This document shows positions 50,301 through 53,652 of a stretch of 53,652 bases of DNA, one piece after another; the first letter of the stretch is position 1; every line of letters begins with the position of its first letter. Origin of the DNA: CAZTYI01 sp964466185 (GTDB taxonomy: Bacteria; Chlamydiota; Chlamydiia; Chlamydiales; SM23-39); the NCBI GenBank assembly GCA_964466185.1, contig CAYXMS010000005.1, positions 1 to 53,652 on the forward strand. The letters run 5' to 3'. The translations under genes were made by a program, and so were the position numbers. Under the pieces are notes generated by a model that was not told the origin of the DNA, did no database searches, and saw nothing but the letters and a program-made list of their open reading frames with translations.

Positions 50301-50874
50301 CGATCATCCGGTTTTAATTGACGCCAAATATCAATCCCTGCCCTCCGGTAAATGGGAACTGTTTAAAGAGCTTTTACATGAAGCTTTGGACTCCGAACAA
50401 AAGGTCGTAGTTTTTTCCCAATATTTGGAAATGATTAAAATGATCGAAAGGCATTTGAAAAAAAATCAGATTCAATATGCATCCGTTACCGGATCTACCC
50501 ATAAACGTTTTGAAGAAGTTAAAAAGTTTCAAAAAGATCCTAATTGCAAAGTTTTTGTCGGTTCGCTTTTAGCTTCAGGCGTAGGTATTGATCTGACTGC
50601 CGGATCTATTGTCATTCATTATGACCGCTGGTGGAACCCGGCTAAAGAAAATCAGGCTACAGACCGCGTTCATCGCATTGGACAGAACAGGGGAGTGCAG
50701 GTTTTTAAACTGACAACCAAAAATACCATAGAAGAAAGAATCCATCAGTTAATCGAAAAGAAAAAAATGTTGATTGAAGAAACTATCGGTATGGATGATG
50801 AACATCAGCTTAAAGCACTGTCCAGAGATGAGCTGCTTTCTCTTTTGATAGACTGGGAAGCAGAAGAGATGTGA
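47353..50874 (+). CDS. SNF2-family helicase with SWIM zinc finger
   Basis: A 1173-residue protein from ATG 47353; the frame is open to 47254, but those codons lie in the TnpB right end. A SWIM-type zinc finger is near the N-terminus (SFCSCSKPCKHIDEA, CxC...CxH). A long central region (about 100-730) of Lys/Phe-rich repeats follows, with recurring KGFF-type motifs. The C-terminal ATPase has GFLCDEMGLGKTHQAM (Walker A), VILDELQVAKN (motif II, DELQ), ALTGTPLENRLEEL (III) and HYDRWWNPAKENQATDR (V-VI). Chlamydiae carry such SWI/SNF helicases (CT555, CT708). It likely acts on DNA or transcription complexes; the exact role is unknown. Confidence 0.9.
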   Translation: MHKIGEIIFSRGIYEVELKQGRKSVWPFLRLNSAGKLLDSFCSCSKPCKHIDEAYQAVFREGKPLHVLYQSSFFYQLGQILFARWQTVKNFEDTNFSFAGVQIKTKNPKTKTRLKEFFQIRKQEKENEFSSLKFSALTTEELQACKEDSASLKLQYEVSFFSDFAKWLFLEKDLKAFFKGQPLPLQLELFSKNISLKIKLTENELLKLVPVLNTVNSSLQVFKEKKIKEAVFDQTKKKLTIIFEKSKAKKIQGLNFGPWTFVPKKGFYLKEKEPLLNELVLEGKKIAEYLNQNIGKLKNFFRIDLRLHAVKNNLFIDEKKNLQIESYLQKTHDLASDQAAIFYPWLFLKGKIIKKLSERPVFKIIEKEKVGEFVSESRIFLQNIDGFNIHFGAFEEKLLFQITKNEDLKFVRKLIVPKNFEGVIDYGNWVYVKNKGFFGKKTLDLPFLPKLVKKENIVEFLTKNKSQLEQIPNFFLEINPLKKLGLEIELNSQNKIVITPQIVPKKNVKLTDLKFFEPFICVKGKGFFQLPAHLRLPEGYRHKKEVLTSEEAFFVHYELEHLKKFVVKIDPRLNRPKKLKLKLQNLKKEKNTFVVSLAYNSALGEINATHLWQALFENKKYVFTPAGLIFLKNQRFKWLLSVNPKRVLLKSRMLRLKGWEWIKLIVLENIQRPQGSSAQIKKMQKIFDEMNDMGVDELLELNFLKSTLRPYQEIGVKWLSFLYKEGLAGFLCDEMGLGKTHQAMGLLALALQKDKTRNNKYLVVCPTSVIYHWENLLKTFLPEIKVCVFHGLGRIWNETADLILTSYGLIRSQKKLFQEKFFEIVILDELQVAKNKGSKINQALRGLCSSMFLALTGTPLENRLEELKALFDLILPGYFPPDKVFKEYFIEPIEKQKDEKQKMLLTKLVRPFVMRRKKKEVLKDLPEKIEEIAYADLADEQKEIYAGLLSANKNQLIKELKDDNNQQAYLHVFALLTKLKQLCDHPVLIDAKYQSLPSGKWELFKELLHEALDSEQKVVVFSQYLEMIKMIERHLKKNQIQYASVTGSTHKRFEEVKKFQKDPNCKVFVGSLLASGVGIDLTAGSIVIHYDRWWNPAKENQATDRVHRIGQNRGVQVFKLTTKNTIEERIHQLIEKKKMLIEETIGMDDEHQLKALSRDELLSLLIDWEAEEM

Positions 50875-51893
50875 ACTATTTGAAAAGTTTGGCTTTTGCG
50901 CTTTTGTAAAGTGTATTCATATTTTTTGTCATAATATTTTAAAAGTAAAAAACAGGCCCTTTCATAGTCTTTATTTTCCAAATATAAAAGCACTTGCTCT
51001 GCAGCTTCTAATCCCAGCCTTTTGCGTAGGCTGAAAACAGCTTGTTTTAAGTTTTTTAAAGAACTTTTCTTATATTGAAAAATAATGTTCCTAGCTCTTT
51101 TTTTGATATCTACGTTTAAAATAATGCCAGAGGCTTTTTGCATTTGGCAAAATAACGGATCGGGAATTAAAATCCGGCCGATTTTTCTGCTTTCATCTTC
51201 TATCCAGATTTTTTGCGGCTCTAAAAAAAAATGTTTTTCTGAAGATTTTTTTGGCGAAAGTCCGGAACTTGAAAAAGACCGGTTTTCCTCTAAAACTTTT
51301 CTTTTTTCTGCTGCTTCATAAAGACTGTGGGCTAATCTGTTTTCAAACAGCTCCTGCGTTGGTTGCGGAGTTTGATAAGCGCCGAATACAGATCCTCTGT
51401 GGCCTGCCAGATTTTCTAAATCGATATGTAGCAGAGCTTTTTTTAAGATCTTCGTTTTACCGGCGCCTGTTTTTCCGGAAAGAATAGCCAAGGGATAAGC
51501 TTTCGAAAATTGCTCTAATACCCATTTGCGATAGCCTTTGTATCCATTTTTTAATAACAATACACGATAGCCCAAAAGCTCTAACAGCCAGCCGACAGAT
51601 GATGAGCGCATCCCTCCGCGAGCACAATAAATAACTGCAGTCGAAGTGCTGAGAGTTTGAATTTTTTGGCCGAGCTTAAACAGACGGACAAATTTCAGTC
51701 CCTGCAAAATAGCTTGCTTTTGTCCCTTTTGTTTGTAAACAGTGCCAATAACTGCCCGCTGGCTATTGGAAAAAAGCGCTATATTGCGCGCTGATAAAAT
51801 ACGGCCTTTTTTAAACTCTAAAGGAGTGCGTACATCGATCAGAGGATATCGGCTATATTTTTTGAGATAAGCGGCATATGAAATTTTTTGCAT
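50805..51893 (-). CDS. mnmH: tRNA 2-selenouridine synthase (MnmH/SelU)
   Basis: MnmH replaces the sulfur of 2-thiouridine at tRNA wobble position 34 with selenium, by way of a geranylated intermediate. The protein is 362 residues. The N-terminal rhodanese domain has PLIDVRTPLEFKKGRI and catalytic Cys90 in YCARGGMRSSSVGW. The P-loop GKTGAGKT (140-147), GSVFGAYQTPQPTQELFEN and IEDESRKIGRILIPDPLF are family hallmarks. It converges on the SNF2 gene, and their 3' ends overlap by 70 bases. Selenium use would need selD, which is not in this window. Confidence 0.9.
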   Translation of the reverse strand: MQKISYAAYLKKYSRYPLIDVRTPLEFKKGRILSARNIALFSNSQRAVIGTVYKQKGQKQAILQGLKFVRLFKLGQKIQTLSTSTAVIYCARGGMRSSSVGWLLELLGYRVLLLKNGYKGYRKWVLEQFSKAYPLAILSGKTGAGKTKILKKALLHIDLENLAGHRGSVFGAYQTPQPTQELFENRLAHSLYEAAEKRKVLEENRSFSSSGLSPKKSSEKHFFLEPQKIWIEDESRKIGRILIPDPLFCQMQKASGIILNVDIKKRARNIIFQYKKSSLKNLKQAVFSLRKRLGLEAAEQVLLYLENKDYERACFLLLKYYDKKYEYTLQKRKSQTFQIVHISSASQSIKRESSSSLDSALS

Positions 51894-52222
51894 ATTAGGC
51901 TTCTGTTGGCTTCCATCATTTGTAAGTCTTAGCTGTTTATATTTTAATTTAAAGAGCTGATCTTTTGGTTTTTGTAGTCTTTTAAAATTAAAATTTTAAA
52001 ACTTTAGGTTTTTATTTAAAAGAGTTTATAAAAAACTAATTTTTTTTTCTTGTAATTCTGGAAAAAAGCTTTTTTTGAAAAAAAACTAGGTTGTTTTAAA
52101 AATTAATCGGTTTTAGATTTTTTTAAAGAAGTTCTTTAAATTTTATAGTTTATTTTTATTCTGTTTTTAGGTAAATTATTCTTTGTTAATAAAAATTAAT
52201 TAAATAAAAAAACTTTAATTAA
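51894..52222. other. Divergent AT-rich spacer, no gene seen
   Basis: 329 bases between mnmH (minus) and der (plus), very AT-rich with long T and A runs. No credible frame or structured RNA. Promoters for both genes are expected here but not resolvable by eye. Confidence 0.5.
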
Positions 52223-53554
52223 ATGAAAATATCTATTATCGGCCGGCCTAATGTCGGTAAATCTGCTCTTTTTAACCGTATCTTGAAACATAGAAAAGCT
52301 ATCGTCGCAGAAGAAGAAGGCGTTACCAGAGATAGACTCTATCAAGACGGAGAATTTTTCGGTCAGCCATTTGTCTTGATCGATTCCGGAGGGATCGATC
52401 CCCACTCAAAAAAAGATTTTAATCAAGAAGTAATTAAACAGGCCCAGATAGCTATCCAAGAGGCTGATTGCTTAATCATGGTCGTAGACGGCAGAGTAGG
52501 TATCAGTAAACTGGATGAAATTGTAGCTTCGATGCTTTTTAAAACGAAAAAACCTGTGCTTTTAGCTATTAATAAAATTGATGATCAAGGACAAATAGAA
52601 ATAGCTTTAAATGATTTTTATAGGCTGGGTATAAAAAAAATGTTCGCTGTCTCTGCTTTGCATGGCTTAAATGTTGCAGAGCTTTTGGAAGCTGCTTTTG
52701 AAACTTGGAAAAATCAATCGGAAACTGGTTTGAAAAATCAGATAACAGTCGAGGATCAGACAGTTTCGAAACTTGCTATTGTCGGCAGGGCCAATACAGG
52801 TAAATCCACTCTTTTGAATTTTTTGCTTCAAGAAGAACGTTCAGCTGTATCTGATATTGCAGGAACTACCAGGGATTGCATCGATGCTTTTGTAAAATAT
52901 CAAGAGCAAACTTATCAGCTGATCGATACGGCCGGCATTAGAAGAAAAAATAAAGAAAAAAGCGTAGTTGAAAAATTTGCCCATGTAAGAACCGAAGAGG
53001 CAATTAAAAACACACAAGTCTGCCTTTTAATTTTAGATGCCCAAGACGGCTTTACTGAACAGGATCAGAAAATTATGAACTTGATTCAAAAATTGGGTAA
53101 AGGCTGTTTGATCTTAATCAATAAATGGGACCTTGTTAAAAATTTCCGCATGGAACATGTCCTTCAAGCGCTTTTAGAAAAACATCCCCATTTAAAAGCT
53201 TATCCCATAGTTTTTATCTCAGCTAAAACCGGTCGTAATATAGATAAAATATTCTCCATGGCTTCTATGGTTAAACAAAGCTTGCAGCAAAGAATTTCTA
53301 CCGGACAGCTGAATCAGTTTGTAGAAAAATGTATGCAGAAAAATCATCCCCCAATGATTCAGGGCAAACGGCTCAGAATATATTACCTGACCCAGATCAA
53401 AACCTCTCCTCCCAGATTTGTACTGTTTGTTAATAAACCCGCTTTAATGCAAAAATCATATCAAAAATATCTAATCAGTCAGTTCAGACAGGCGTATCCT
53501 TTCTTGGGTGTTCCCTTGTTTTTCGAGATTAAGGGAAAAAATGGGATTAAATGA
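52223..53554 (+). CDS. der: Ribosome biogenesis GTPase Der (EngA)
   Basis: Der carries two GTPase domains and matures the 50S subunit. The protein is 443 residues. Domain 1 has GRPNVGKSALFN (G1), DSGG (G3) and NKID (G4). Domain 2 has GRANTGKSTLLN, DTAGIRRK and NKWD. A C-terminal KH-like domain follows (from about 360, ending FFEIKGKNGIK). G1 of domain 2 reads GRANTGKS where GRPNVGKS is usual; the P-loop pattern GxxxxGKS is still complete. No strong ribosome site precedes ATG 52223. Confidence 0.96.
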   Translation: MKISIIGRPNVGKSALFNRILKHRKAIVAEEEGVTRDRLYQDGEFFGQPFVLIDSGGIDPHSKKDFNQEVIKQAQIAIQEADCLIMVVDGRVGISKLDEIVASMLFKTKKPVLLAINKIDDQGQIEIALNDFYRLGIKKMFAVSALHGLNVAELLEAAFETWKNQSETGLKNQITVEDQTVSKLAIVGRANTGKSTLLNFLLQEERSAVSDIAGTTRDCIDAFVKYQEQTYQLIDTAGIRRKNKEKSVVEKFAHVRTEEAIKNTQVCLLILDAQDGFTEQDQKIMNLIQKLGKGCLILINKWDLVKNFRMEHVLQALLEKHPHLKAYPIVFISAKTGRNIDKIFSMASMVKQSLQQRISTGQLNQFVEKCMQKNHPPMIQGKRLRIYYLTQIKTSPPRFVLFVNKPALMQKSYQKYLISQFRQAYPFLGVPLFFEIKGKNGIK

Positions 53555-53599
53555 ATCACTTATACAGTTTGCTTTAAACTCTCAGTAAGCAAGCGTATT

Positions 53600-53626
53600 A
53601 TGGGCTTGTAGAAACCCCATTTTTTT
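53600..53626 (+). terminator. Intrinsic terminator of der
   Basis: ATGGG (53600-53604) pairs with CCCAT (53616-53620), followed by a T-run. The stem is short, so confidence is moderate. Nothing else is visible to the window end. Confidence 0.45.
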
Positions 53627-53652
53627 GATGATTTCGCAGCTTAAAAATCTAT

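Overview
The window is a chromosomal segment of a member of the phylum Chlamydiota, most likely outside the family Chlamydiaceae. The evidence is gene order, compared from memory with Chlamydia trachomatis. lnt-lpxC-fabZ-lpxA-fmt-(CT529 position)-rplC...rplQ-gapA-(CT504 position) is kept intact. So is dnaJ-rpsU-tsaB-lon, with rnz and xerC following, and glyA-clpP. The ribosomal cluster shows the chlamydial pattern of absences: no rpsJ before rplC, no rpsN, no rpmD, no adk/map/infA after secY, and no rpsD before rpoA. A CdsZ/CT398-like zinc-ribbon protein, two proteins shaped like inclusion-membrane (Inc) proteins and a MOMP-like beta-barrel agree with this. Alanine dehydrogenase, MnmH, a NapA-type antiporter and mobile-element debris point to an environmental (amoeba- or arthropod-associated type) lineage. 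The DNA is AT-rich, with many TTG and GTG starts. The genus cannot be told from what is visible.

Layout. 1-8.6 kb: rRNA m5C methyltransferase (cut by the window edge), a DoxX protein, then lipoprotein acylation and lipid A/fatty acid genes (lnt, lpxC, fabZ, lpxA), fmt and a CT529-position Inc-like gene. 8.7-21.3 kb: the rplC-to-rplQ ribosomal, secY and rpoA cluster. 21.4-26.8 kb: gapA, a CT504-position gene with a charged tail, a mini-element, tRNA-Leu, an antiporter and an outer-membrane protein followed by its collapsed paralogue. 26.8-32.7 kb (minus strand): a tandem Ddl-like fusion, a second Inc-like protein, dnaJ, rpsU and tsaB. 32.9-42.8 kb: lon, a nucleotidyltransferase, rhomboid, rnz, an IscB relic, an MFS transporter, TnpB-type right ends, xerC, the RNase P RNA and a CdsZ-like gene. 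43-53.6 kb: glyA, clpP, ald, a TnpB relic, an SNF2 helicase, mnmH (minus) and der.

The most unusual content is a set of relics of RNA-guided nuclease transposons. Two copies of a sequence of about 250 nt lie where an IscB omega-RNA would be. One (38.46 kb) precedes an iscB gene cut off just after its PLMP domain and RuvC-I motif. The other (23.13 kb) has no nuclease gene, forms a mini-element of about 345 bp, and supplies the last codons of the CT504-position gene. Separately, a TnpB C-terminal remnant with its right-end/reRNA-like sequence sits in front of the SNF2 gene (47.0-47.3 kb). A twin of that right end, plus another structured block, lies between the MFS gene and xerC (40.2-40.55 kb). 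The MFS gene is therefore bracketed by two different relics and splits the rnz-xerC neighbourhood. These RNA calls rest on copy comparison, position and motif recognition; no structure or database search was run.
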